Below are positions 34,073 to 43,138 of a DNA stretch of 64,000 bases, in pieces. The notes beneath the pieces are model-generated. The model ran no database searches. It saw only the letters and a list, made by a program, of their open reading frames with translations, and was not told where the DNA came from. The position numbers were made by a program, and so were the translations under genes. Positions within the stretch are counted from its first letter, which is position 1. Each line of letters starts with the position of its first letter. Source of the DNA: Neorhizobium alkalisoli (lineage in GTDB: Bacteria > Pseudomonadota > Alphaproteobacteria > Rhizobiales > Rhizobiaceae); the NCBI RefSeq assembly GCF_007829835.1, contig NZ_VIWP01000013.1:62001-126000 (forward strand), read 5' to 3'.

Positions 34073-37000
34073 TCACTTTGTTTTGAGTTCGGCAAGGGAG
34101 CGGGCCAAAAGCTCCGGTGGCAAAGTGATCACCTCGGCCGTCTCGGTGTAAACGAGCACGCAATCGATCGCTTTTGCCGGGTAGAGCGGCTTAAGGATTT
34201 CTCGATAGATGGCGAGCTGGGCGCGATGGGTAAGCGGCACGGATTCCGCATCCTTCGGCGGGATGCGGTTGGTCTTGTAGTCCATCACCGTGACGCGGTC
34301 CTGATCCTCGACCAGCCGGTCCACACGGCCGGATATCGCATAGTCACGACCCTCCAGCGCCAGCGTCCCCATGATCGAGACTTCCGACTGGCTGCGCTGT
34401 GAGAAGATGGCCTCAAGCCCAGGATGGCCAAGTACCGACATGACGCTGTCGACGAGAACAGCTCTTTCGGACGCCGGCCAGAAGCGAGCGGCTCGGTCGG
34501 CATAGCGCTGCGCGGCACCACGCCGGTCCGATGCCGGCAGTTCCGTCAGGACCTGCAGCAGCCGGTGCACCAGCTTTCCCTTCTGCAGCGCCAGCCCGCC
34601 TTTTTCCTTTTCGCCAAACAGCGGCGAGGTGACGATCAGGTCGTCCGCCTCATCGTCGATCATCGTGCCGGCGCCAGAGGGGCTGAGCGGCCTTGGCAGG
34701 ATTTTTTGCGGCGGCAACGGTCGTGAAAGGGCAGACGGCAGCGCAGTGTCTTTCGACACGGCCTCACCCACTTCATGTCCGGCTTCCGGCACCTTGCGGT
34801 CGGCGGTCGGCAGCCGCCATTGCAGGCCGGTCCATTCACCGTCCGGGCCCGTGAACGAGGCGGCACTGCAATGCTGATCGTCACCGGCAAGGGCGCTGGC
34901 GATCATCGATTGCCAGGTATCGGGGTTGTCGATCTTGCCGCGATAACCGCAAATGATCAGCCGGTCGGCAGCACGCGTCATGCCGACATAGAGAAGCCGC
35001 CGGTATTCCTCTTCCGTCGAAACCTTGATGCGCGCCTCGTCCGCTGCCGTCAGTGCATTGCCGGTCATCTTGCCGGGCACCCAGGCGGGCACGTCTTCCT
35101 CGCCGATCCTGATCAGCCGGAATTTGGAGACATGCGAGGAGATGAAGGCCTTCGAGCCGCTGTCGACCAGAAACACGATCGGCGCTTCCAGACCCTTGGA
35201 CGCATGCACGGTCATGATCCGCACTTCGTTGCGGCCGCCGTCCTGCTCGCGTTTCACCTCCGGTGATTCGAGCTCCAGCGTCGAGACGAAGGCCTGCAGA
35301 CCCGGCAGGCCGCTTGTCTCATGGTCCAGCGCGAAGGTCAGAAATTCGTCGAGAATATCGCCCGCCTCCGTGCCGAGCCGGCCGAGGAATTTTCGGCGCC
35401 CGCCATACTGGCCGAGAAGCCTCGCAAAAAGCTCGTAGGGGCTCACCTGCCGCGAAAGCGTAAGCAGGTGGTTCAGCCTGTCTGCCACTTCCCGGAACCG
35501 GAGAGGTTGTTCCTCGGCCAGATTGCTGAGGTGCACCCAGGTGCTGGACTTTTCCGCACGCAAAGCGGTCGCCTCGAAAACGTCCTCTTCGGAGAGGTTG
35601 AAGAGAGGGCTCTTGAGGAGGGCTGCGAGAGAAAGGTCGTCTTGCGGCAGAAGCAGAAAGCGACCAAGAGCAAGAAGATCCTGCACGGCGATATGGCTGG
35701 TCAGCCGCAACCGGTCGGCACCGGCGACCGGAATATTGCCACGGCGCTTCAGAGCGCGCGTCAAAGCATTGACGAAGGCATCGCGCTTGCGCACCAGAAC
35801 AAGAATGTCGCCCGGCTCGATCAGCCGTGCCTCAACACCGTTCGGGCCTTTCTCGACAATCCTCTCCCGCCCGACCATCTCACCGATCCTGTGCGCGATC
35901 CGGCTTGCCAGAATGGCGGACGGTGCCTTGTCCGGCGTCGAATCGAAGGGAGCCGTCCAGTCTTCCTCCTGTTCGGCGACTTCAGGCACGATCACGTCCC
36001 AGAGATCGACGACACCCGGATGGCCGATACGGTTGGAGCGATGCTGCACCGGCTCGCTGCTGACGCCGCGGACATTGCTATCGAGTGAAAACACCTGGTC
36101 GACAGCCGACAGAACATCCGCGGTCGAGCGGAATGACAGGGGCAGCCTGACGCGGTTGAAATTCTGGGCACTGGCCAGAACCTGCCGCTCGGTCGTCCTG
36201 CGCTCCTCTTCGAAGCGCTCGGGCCGCGCGCCCTGGAAGGAATAGATCGACTGCTTTTCGTCACCGACAGCAAAGATCGTCCGGCGCGTGTCGCGGGCGC
36301 TGGAGCCCGAGTAAAAGTCTTCCGCCAGCGATTTGATAACCGCCCACTGGATGGGGCTCGTATCCTGCGCCTCATCGACGAGAATATGGTCGATACCCTG
36401 ATCCAGCTTGTAATGGACCCACGCGCCCACATCATCCCGTGTCAAAAGGTCGGCGGTACGGGCGATCAGGTCCTCGAAATCGAGCAGGCTGCGCTGTTTC
36501 TTCAGGTCCTCATAGTCGTCGGTCAGTCGCTGCGCGAGCGTCAGTGCTGCCCTCGTCGCACCGAACATCCGCAGCAGCCTCAATCGGTCGCGGTTAGCGA
36601 CGACATGAGTGCGCGCGGCGTCGATTGCCGGGCCGAGTTCAGGTGCTGCCGTCAGCATGGCCTTGGCCACCAGCGAACTGTCCGCCTTGGGCTTTCCTTC
36701 GCGAGTCAGAAAAATCTGGTCGAGCAGTTGGGCGCGTTTGAAAGCATCCGGCTCCTTCGCCACCGTCCGCAGGCCATAGGCGACATCCGTCACCTTGGAG
36801 CCGCCCTTCTGATCGGCGAGGGCGAGATAGAGATCGAGCGTCAGTCCCGAAAGAACGGGCAGGGGCCAGTAGCTGGCCGCCACGCTCTCTTCCGTATCGG
36901 TTGCATCGATACCGTAGGCGCGCTTCAGCTCGGCGCTTATACCGTCTTGGCGCTCGGCTTTTGCAATGAATCGGCGGATTGCGGTCCGGTTGGAGATGAT

Positions 37001-37636
37001 ATCGCCGAGAAGCGTCTCGAGACCGAATTCGTCGCCGAGATCGAGAACATGGGCGAAAGCTTCCGCGAGTTCGGGATCCTCCTCGGCCGATGCCGCCGTC
37101 AGCAGGGAACGTCGCGCCTCGGCAAGCAAGGCTGAGGCGGCGCGGTCATCGAGCACGGAAAAGTGTCCCGCGACATTCGCTTCCAGCGGAAACTGGTGCA
37201 GCAGCGCCTCGCAAAAGGCATGGATGGTCTGGATCTTCAACCCGCCCGGCGTCTCCAGCGCCTTGGCAAAGAGGCGGCGCGCCTCGGCAAGCTTGAACGA
37301 ATCCGGCTCAGCACCTTCGATCGCCGCGATCCTCTTGCGTAGGTCCTCATCCGAAAGAACCGTCCATTCCGACAGGCGCTGGAACACGCGGTTCGACATT
37401 TCCGAGGCCGCAGCCTTCGTATAGGTGAGGCAGAGGATGGCCGATGGCCGGCAACCGGCAAGAAGCAGGCGGATGACCCGCTGGGTCAGCACATGCGTCT
37501 TGCCCGAACCGGCATTGGCGGAAACCCAGGCGGAACTTGCCGGATCGGAGGCAAGCGATTGCTGCAACGTCGTCCAGTCGATCCAGCGAACGGGATCGTC
37601 GCCCTCGGGCAGGTCCGGCGGAAGCATCTCAGTCAT
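34073..37636 (-). CDS. addA: Double-strand break repair helicase-nuclease AddA
   Basis: 1187 residues. A UvrD/PcrA-like superfamily 1 helicase joined to a RecB-family nuclease. Walker A is ANAGSGKT (residues 40-47), Walker B lies around ILVDEAQDTSP, and the helicase motif near GDEKQSIYSFQGA is clear. The C-terminal nuclease shows VMDYKTNRIP. AddAB resects double-strand ends, replacing RecBCD in alphaproteobacteria. The ATG at 37636 overlaps the addB stop by eight bases; another ATG 24 bases upstream is possible but lies deeper in addB. Confidence 0.96.
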   Translation of the reverse strand: MTEMLPPDLPEGDDPVRWIDWTTLQQSLASDPASSAWVSANAGSGKTHVLTQRVIRLLLAGCRPSAILCLTYTKAAASEMSNRVFQRLSEWTVLSDEDLRKRIAAIEGAEPDSFKLAEARRLFAKALETPGGLKIQTIHAFCEALLHQFPLEANVAGHFSVLDDRAASALLAEARRSLLTAASAEEDPELAEAFAHVLDLGDEFGLETLLGDIISNRTAIRRFIAKAERQDGISAELKRAYGIDATDTEESVAASYWPLPVLSGLTLDLYLALADQKGGSKVTDVAYGLRTVAKEPDAFKRAQLLDQIFLTREGKPKADSSLVAKAMLTAAPELGPAIDAARTHVVANRDRLRLLRMFGATRAALTLAQRLTDDYEDLKKQRSLLDFEDLIARTADLLTRDDVGAWVHYKLDQGIDHILVDEAQDTSPIQWAVIKSLAEDFYSGSSARDTRRTIFAVGDEKQSIYSFQGARPERFEEERRTTERQVLASAQNFNRVRLPLSFRSTADVLSAVDQVFSLDSNVRGVSSEPVQHRSNRIGHPGVVDLWDVIVPEVAEQEEDWTAPFDSTPDKAPSAILASRIAHRIGEMVGRERIVEKGPNGVEARLIEPGDILVLVRKRDAFVNALTRALKRRGNIPVAGADRLRLTSHIAVQDLLALGRFLLLPQDDLSLAALLKSPLFNLSEEDVFEATALRAEKSSTWVHLSNLAEEQPLRFREVADRLNHLLTLSRQVSPYELFARLLGQYGGRRKFLGRLGTEAGDILDEFLTFALDHETSGLPGLQAFVSTLELESPEVKREQDGGRNEVRIMTVHASKGLEAPIVFLVDSGSKAFISSHVSKFRLIRIGEEDVPAWVPGKMTGNALTAADEARIKVSTEEEYRRLLYVGMTRAADRLIICGYRGKIDNPDTWQSMIASALAGDDQHCSAASFTGPDGEWTGLQWRLPTADRKVPEAGHEVGEAVSKDTALPSALSRPLPPQKILPRPLSPSGAGTMIDDEADDLIVTSPLFGEKEKGGLALQKGKLVHRLLQVLTELPASDRRGAAQRYADRAARFWPASERAVLVDSVMSVLGHPGLEAIFSQRSQSEVSIMGTLALEGRDYAISGRVDRLVEDQDRVTVMDYKTNRIPPKDAESVPLTHRAQLAIYREILKPLYPAKAIDCVLVYTETAEVITLPPELLARSLAELKTK

Positions 37637-40600
37637 CGGTTTCCGCCTCTCCGTCATCATCGGCCGTCGACCATTCGGCGACGCGCGCGAGATGATCGTA
37701 TTCGCCGCCGAAATCGCTCTGCATCATCGGCACGAGCCGCGATGCAAAGCCCACTTCGCCATTGCGCAGGGTCACGACGAAACGGGTGAGCTGGTCCAGC
37801 GCTTCCTCGGCCAGATCCATCGCCGATTTCGGCGGGCGCTTTGCATTGGCCGAGCCGCCTTCGTTATTGACCTTGTCCTCGCGAAAACGGTCACCGGGCC
37901 GAAGCCGCACGTAAAGGAGCTTGTCGGCCGGCCGCTGGCCTGCCTTTTTGAAGGCGCCTGCCTGCAGCGCTGCGGCTTCTAGGGCAAGCTGCGGGTCGAG
38001 CAACGACCTTGCCTGCGAAACGGACGGGCTGAGCCCCGTCTTGTAATCGACGATATCCGCCTCGCCGGATCCCTTGATATCGATCCGGTCGGCAATGCCG
38101 GTGACGCGGATGCCGGCGGCCGGCACTTCGAACCCGGCTCCGGCTTCCGTCAGCGTTTCGCGGATATCGTGCGCCCGTTCCTTTTCCCAGTCGAGGAATG
38201 CGCGGGCGACTTCCATGAAGCGGGGGCGCCAGACCCGGTCTATATGCGGCGGCAGGCGCTCGGCGTCGAAAAGCTCGGTCGCGATCCTCTGCATCGCCTC
38301 TTTGGCTATAGGTGTACCCGGCTTGTGGCCTTCCCGCGTATAGTGTTCGATGATCGCGTGATAGAGCGTGCCGCGCTCCGAAGCGCCCGGATCCTCGTTG
38401 AATGGGGCGAGGGGATCGAGCTTCAGAATGCGGCGGGCATAGACGGAATAGGGATCACGGCGAAGCCGGCCCACTTCACTGAAGGAATAGCTCTTCGGCT
38501 GCAGATCGGCCGGTGGTTTCGGCGCCGGCCGGCCGGCACCCGGCTGGCTCTCGCCGGTATCGATCGCCGTCGCCCAAGCGCGGTATTGCGCGCCGCGCGT
38601 CCTTAATTGGGAGCCAAAAACCTCCCCGCCAAGCGCCAGAAGCCGTTGCAGCCAGCGCGATGCGACCGTCGGGGTGGAACCCTGCCTCAATGAGCGCGAC
38701 AGGATCAGCTGCCTCGTGCCGCAGGCCATTTCGAAATCATGCGCCAGCTGGCCGATCCGCCGTTCTGGCGGCTCAAGACCCATATCCGTCTTCATGGTGC
38801 GTGACAGGAATGGATTGTTCACCGTCTGGCCGGGCCAGGATCCCTCGTTCAATCCGCCGAGGATCATCGTGTCGACGCTCTGCAGCCGGGCTTCGAGCGT
38901 GCCGAAGATGAAGACCCGCGGATTTGCCAGCGATCGCGGCTTGACCGCTTCACCAGTCGTCAGCGCCATGACGATATCGATCCATTGCGGGCCATCCGCC
39001 TCCATCTGGCCATCCGTCTCGATCACTTCCGAAAGCAGGGCAGCCAGCTTTTCCCCGGCCTCGCCTGACCAGAGCGCGGCAAGATTGCCGATTTCATCGA
39101 CGGCAAGCGCCTCGAGCGCCTTGCCGGTTCTTTCGGCCCAGTCGGAAAGTTTCAGCTTGGCGGTCAGCCCGCGCCCATCCGGCCGACGGCGAACGAAAGC
39201 GCCTGCGAGCGGCTCCATGGCTTTCGCCAACCGCTGCGCCAGGTCTCGGGCGGCGCCTACTGCCGCGTCATCGAGTGCACTGCGCCAATGCGGCGGGTGT
39301 CTGTCATCTTTTTGCGCCAATATCTGCGCGTCGAGAAGAGGGGCTAGCGTCGAAACATCCATCTCGCCGATGCCGCCACGCAGCGCCAGCAGTTCTAGTG
39401 CTTCAACGGCATATCGCAATTCATCCGCCGGCATTCCGAGCCGCAGGAGAGGGTGTTTCAAGAGGCCGACGATCGCGACCGGATCACCCGGCCGCAATGT
39501 CGCTTCGAGCAGCAATTGCGCAAGCGTTCCCTGCGGTGTTCCCGAAAGCGGCGAGCCGGCCGAATCGTCGGCCAGGATGCCGAAGCGCGCAAGCTCACTC
39601 GCCACCCGCCGGCCGAGCGCCCGATCGGGCGTGATGAGCGCTGCGATTGCCTCGCCACCGTTTCTGCCGGGCTTCTCCAGCGCCAGTCGCAAGGCGATCG
39701 CGATTGCCACCGCTTCCTCGCGCTCATTGGCGGCTTCGATCAGGGAGACGTCGGCGAAAGCGCGGGCGAGATGGTCGCTCGCCGCTCCGGTCTGACGCCA
39801 GCGATTCCATAGATCCGTCGCTTCGGCAGGCACGAGAGCTTGCGATATGACGGCGGCCCGGAAAGCAAGATCATCATCGACATCGCCGATGACCTCGACT
39901 TCGTCCCGTTCCACGCCGAGTTTGCGAAGCAGGCGCGAAAGGCCGAATTGCGGATGGCTGCGGCTGGCGGGATCGGCCCTGCCTCCAAAATCCTCCGCAC
40001 CAACCATCGCCCATTGCTCCGGCGGCATCACCGTGTCCAGACCCGGAAGCACGATCGTGCCGTTTGGCAGACGCGAGATGGCAGCGATCAGCTCGGCTGC
40101 CGCCGGCACCGAGCCTGTCGATCCCGCAACGATCATCGGCCCCTTATGATCTCTCAGCGCAATCCGGCGGGCCTCGCCAGTCAGGATGGCAGCCCGGTGC
40201 TTTGCCGGCGAAGAACGGCGCAATTCCTCCAGCCGCGCCGGCCAGAAAGCGCTTGCGATCGACAGGAATTCCGCGGTCAGCTGCCACCACAGCGCATGCT
40301 CGCCACCCTGCAATCCCTTGAGATCAGCCCAGTCCCGATCTTCGGTTTCCATGGCATCGATCAGTTCCGCCAGCGCCCGCGCCAGCCAGATGGCGTCTGC
40401 GGGGCTGGCAGGTGCGACAAGAGGGGATTCTGAATGAATGTCGAGGACGACTTTCGGAAGCTGGTTTCGCCAGGCAAGGATCAGACGTCCGAGCTCGAGA
40501 AGCCGAGCCGTTCCGCCGATCGGCAGCGCCAGATCCATTTCCTCGGGTGCCACGATATCGAAATAGCCGCTGTCGTCATCGGTCTCGCCGAGTGGCCTGA

Positions 40601-40841
40601 TAACGGGTAGGATCGCGGACCGGCCGCCGAGAAGATCGACGAATTCCGAGCGCAACACGCGTGCCGAACGCCGGGTCGGCACGAAGATCGTCACATCAGC
40701 AAGCGACAGGGGATCGGCGGGGTCGTAACGAAAAGTCTCGTCCAGCTTTCCATCGCACAGCGCGCGCGCCAGCGTTTTCAGGAAAGGCGCGCCCGCCGGA
40801 ATGGTCAGCACGCGATTTCGCCGGGGGGCGGCCATCGGCAT
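37629..40841 (-). CDS. addB: Double-strand break repair protein AddB
   Basis: 1070 residues. AddB is the partner of AddA: it has an inactivated helicase-like N-terminal domain and a RecB-type nuclease at its C-terminus (ADIVDYKTGLSPS). The alphaproteobacterial form shows VTIFVPTRRSARVLRSEF near residue 55 and MILGGLNEGSWPG midway. The ATG at 40841 overlaps the stop of the upstream nucleotidyltransferase gene (TGATG), which supports it over an in-frame start 75 bases further upstream. Order addB-addA is usual in Rhizobiales. Confidence 0.94.
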   Translation of the reverse strand: MPMAAPRRNRVLTIPAGAPFLKTLARALCDGKLDETFRYDPADPLSLADVTIFVPTRRSARVLRSEFVDLLGGRSAILPVIRPLGETDDDSGYFDIVAPEEMDLALPIGGTARLLELGRLILAWRNQLPKVVLDIHSESPLVAPASPADAIWLARALAELIDAMETEDRDWADLKGLQGGEHALWWQLTAEFLSIASAFWPARLEELRRSSPAKHRAAILTGEARRIALRDHKGPMIVAGSTGSVPAAAELIAAISRLPNGTIVLPGLDTVMPPEQWAMVGAEDFGGRADPASRSHPQFGLSRLLRKLGVERDEVEVIGDVDDDLAFRAAVISQALVPAEATDLWNRWRQTGAASDHLARAFADVSLIEAANEREEAVAIAIALRLALEKPGRNGGEAIAALITPDRALGRRVASELARFGILADDSAGSPLSGTPQGTLAQLLLEATLRPGDPVAIVGLLKHPLLRLGMPADELRYAVEALELLALRGGIGEMDVSTLAPLLDAQILAQKDDRHPPHWRSALDDAAVGAARDLAQRLAKAMEPLAGAFVRRRPDGRGLTAKLKLSDWAERTGKALEALAVDEIGNLAALWSGEAGEKLAALLSEVIETDGQMEADGPQWIDIVMALTTGEAVKPRSLANPRVFIFGTLEARLQSVDTMILGGLNEGSWPGQTVNNPFLSRTMKTDMGLEPPERRIGQLAHDFEMACGTRQLILSRSLRQGSTPTVASRWLQRLLALGGEVFGSQLRTRGAQYRAWATAIDTGESQPGAGRPAPKPPADLQPKSYSFSEVGRLRRDPYSVYARRILKLDPLAPFNEDPGASERGTLYHAIIEHYTREGHKPGTPIAKEAMQRIATELFDAERLPPHIDRVWRPRFMEVARAFLDWEKERAHDIRETLTEAGAGFEVPAAGIRVTGIADRIDIKGSGEADIVDYKTGLSPSVSQARSLLDPQLALEAAALQAGAFKKAGQRPADKLLYVRLRPGDRFREDKVNNEGGSANAKRPPKSAMDLAEEALDQLTRFVVTLRNGEVGFASRLVPMMQSDFGGEYDHLARVAEWSTADDDGEAETDD

Positions 40842-41596
40842 CACGCCTTTTCCGTCACGCGGGCAATCACGGCCTCTGCGGCCGGAAGCGCTTCCGGCGT
40901 TCCAACCGTGATCCATTCCCCATCCATCATCAGGCCAAAGAGCCGGCCGGCTGCGATCGCCTTGTCGAAATAGATGTTGAGATTGAAGGCATTTTCGGGG
41001 GCGTCATCCAGCAGCGCCGAGTTCATGACAATCGCGCCGGCATAGACGACCGGATTGTCGCCACCATCCTGATACCGGGAAAGCCCGCCATCCGGATCGA
41101 GCTGAAAATCCTTCTTGCCATTGTGTCCCGTCGTGCGCTCCAGCGGCACGCAGAGAAGGGCCATGTCCATCGTTTCCGGATCGAAGAATCCGGCTAGGCG
41201 TTCCAGATTGCCGGCTTCACCCGGATTTTCACCGACCCAGAAAAGGTCGGCATTCATCACATAGACGGTGCCAGGTTCCAGCAGCGCGAGGCCTTTCTTG
41301 AGGCCGCCGCCGGAATTCATCAGCTCCGCGCGCTCGTCGGATATCAGAATGTCGAGGTGCGAGTAGCCGGCAAGATGTGCCTCCATCATCTCGGGAAAAT
41401 GGTGGACGTTGACGACGGCCCGCGTGACGCCGGCATCCGCCAGGGCATCGAGCCCGTAATCGATCATCGCCTTGCCTGCCACGGGTACCAGTGGTTTCGG
41501 CATCCTGTTGGTGATCGGGCGAAGCCGTGTGCCGAGCCCTGCGGCAAGCACCATTGCCTGCTTGATGCCGGCCCGGCTGGTCCTTGGCTGGGTCAT
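40841..41596 (-). CDS. MurU-like sugar-phosphate nucleotidyltransferase
   Basis: 251 residues. The N-terminal nucleotide-binding signature LAAGLGTRLRPITNRMPKPLVPV (about 17-39) and the metal site MNADLFWV identify a sugar-1-phosphate nucleotidyltransferase. Size and location next to an AmgK-like kinase domain suggest MurU, which makes UDP-MurNAc from MurNAc-1-phosphate during cell-wall recycling; mannose-1-phosphate as substrate cannot be excluded. It lies 18 bases after the TsaE/kinase fusion and is coupled to addB. Confidence 0.8.
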   Translation of the reverse strand: MTQPRTSRAGIKQAMVLAAGLGTRLRPITNRMPKPLVPVAGKAMIDYGLDALADAGVTRAVVNVHHFPEMMEAHLAGYSHLDILISDERAELMNSGGGLKKGLALLEPGTVYVMNADLFWVGENPGEAGNLERLAGFFDPETMDMALLCVPLERTTGHNGKKDFQLDPDGGLSRYQDGGDNPVVYAGAIVMNSALLDDAPENAFNLNIYFDKAIAAGRLFGLMMDGEWITVGTPEALPAAEAVIARVTEKA

Positions 41597-41614
41597 TGTC
41601 GAATGAAACCGTGT

Positions 41615-43138
41615 TTATGATTCGGGAAGCTCTATTCCAGCCCCATGGCACCATTCGCGCAAGGGGGTGAGCGCTTCGTGTCGAAGGGCTGTGGAAAGAT
41701 AGCGCAGCGTGCGCGGCATATGCTTCATATAGCCAGGCTTGCCGTCGCGCTGCTTCAAACGCACCCACAGGCCGGCAAGTTTGCAATTGCGCTGTGCAGC
41801 CATGATTGCCCAGGCTTTCTGAAAACCCGCTTCGTCGAAACTGCCGAGCGAGCGGCGAAGGGCGACATAGTCGACCATCATCTGGTCCGAGAGAGCTTTT
41901 GGCACATCGACCCGCGCATCCTGCATGATCGAAGCGAGGTCATAGGCGGTCGGGCCGATCATCGCATCCTGGAAATCGATGAGGCCGACGCGCCGAACGC
42001 CCGACTGTTCCGGCCGCCAGATGATGTTGGGAGAATGGAAATCGCGCAGAAGCAGGTTTTTCTCGGCATCGCGCAATTGCTTGATCAGATCGTCCCAGAT
42101 GCCAAGATAGGCATCGCGCCGTTCCGCGCTGGCGGGACTGCCGGTCTGCGCCGGCAGATACCAGTCGAGCAGCAGCCGGGCTTCCATCTTCATCGCGGTA
42201 GGGTCGAAATCCGGAATGTGATGCAGATGCCCGTCTGGCAACAGAAGGTCCTGCCGCATCGGGTGGCCGTGCAGAAAGGCGAGACAGACGACGCTTTCGC
42301 GATAGCGATCGGCGATCGGCGCGCCGTTTTCGTCGAGCACGCCCTCGCTTCCGAGGTCTTCGATAAGCAGGATGCCCTGCTCGTAATCGACATTGAGGAT
42401 TTCGGGCGCAACAAGCCCTATTTCACGTAAATAGTTCGCGATCGCGACAAAGGGATAGGCATCCTCGGCGATATGGGCGACCTTCGGATAGGGCTTGCCG
42501 TCCAGTACCGGTGGCCCCTCGGGACGCTTTGGCCAATCCATCAGGATCAGGCTTTCGCCCGTTTCGGTCGTTACTTTTTCATAGGCGCGCATAGAAGCAT
42601 CGCCGGTGAGAAAGCGCCGGCGAGCGCCAGCATGACCGCTTGCTTCGAGAAAGTGGCGAATGGCGAGGACGCGCCGGATCCGGGCAAGTTCCGTCGCTCC
42701 AGCCGTGATCGTTGCGCGGCGGCCGCGATCGTGATGCTCAAGCTTCAGCCAGATCGTATTTGCCGGCAGCAATCCGTCCGCCATTTCAGGCCATTCAACG
42801 AGGCAGATGCCGTTGGAGAGCGCTTCGTCGAAGCCGAGTTCATCGAGTTCGGAACTGTCGGAAAGCCGGTAAAGATCGAAATGTGCGGCCGCGATCCGGA
42901 GATCATAGGTCTGAACCAGCGTGAAGGTCGGGCTCGGTACTTCCAGATCGTCGTCTTCGGCGAGTGCCCGCAGAAGAGCGCGGGCAAGCGTCGACTTTCC
43001 GGCGCCGAGATCGCCTGAAAGCGCCAGGCAGTCTCCGATCTTGAGCGCAAGGGCCAGATCCTCGCCGAATTCTATCGTCTGGCGCTCATCGGCAAGTTCG
43101 ATCGTGACAGATTGTGCGACAACCGGATCCGACGTCAT
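41615..43138 (-). CDS. tsaE: Fusion of TsaE (tRNA t6A ATPase) and AmgK-like aminoglycoside-phosphotransferase-fold kinase
   Basis: 507 residues, about 350 longer than ordinary TsaE. Residues 1-155 are TsaE, with Walker A GDLGAGKST (42-50), VPSPTFTLVQTY and HFDLYRL; TsaE drives the TsaBD complex that makes threonylcarbamoyladenosine-37 in tRNA. Residues 165-507 form a kinase of the APH/choline-kinase fold with catalytic RDFHSPN (HRD-like) and metal site IDFQDA. This half resembles AmgK, which phosphorylates the anomeric OH of MurNAc or GlcNAc. The next gene is MurU-like, so both salvage steps could be linked. The divL stop overlaps its start (ATGA). Confidence 0.88.
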   Translation of the reverse strand: MTSDPVVAQSVTIELADERQTIEFGEDLALALKIGDCLALSGDLGAGKSTLARALLRALAEDDDLEVPSPTFTLVQTYDLRIAAAHFDLYRLSDSSELDELGFDEALSNGICLVEWPEMADGLLPANTIWLKLEHHDRGRRATITAGATELARIRRVLAIRHFLEASGHAGARRRFLTGDASMRAYEKVTTETGESLILMDWPKRPEGPPVLDGKPYPKVAHIAEDAYPFVAIANYLREIGLVAPEILNVDYEQGILLIEDLGSEGVLDENGAPIADRYRESVVCLAFLHGHPMRQDLLLPDGHLHHIPDFDPTAMKMEARLLLDWYLPAQTGSPASAERRDAYLGIWDDLIKQLRDAEKNLLLRDFHSPNIIWRPEQSGVRRVGLIDFQDAMIGPTAYDLASIMQDARVDVPKALSDQMMVDYVALRRSLGSFDEAGFQKAWAIMAAQRNCKLAGLWVRLKQRDGKPGYMKHMPRTLRYLSTALRHEALTPLREWCHGAGIELPES

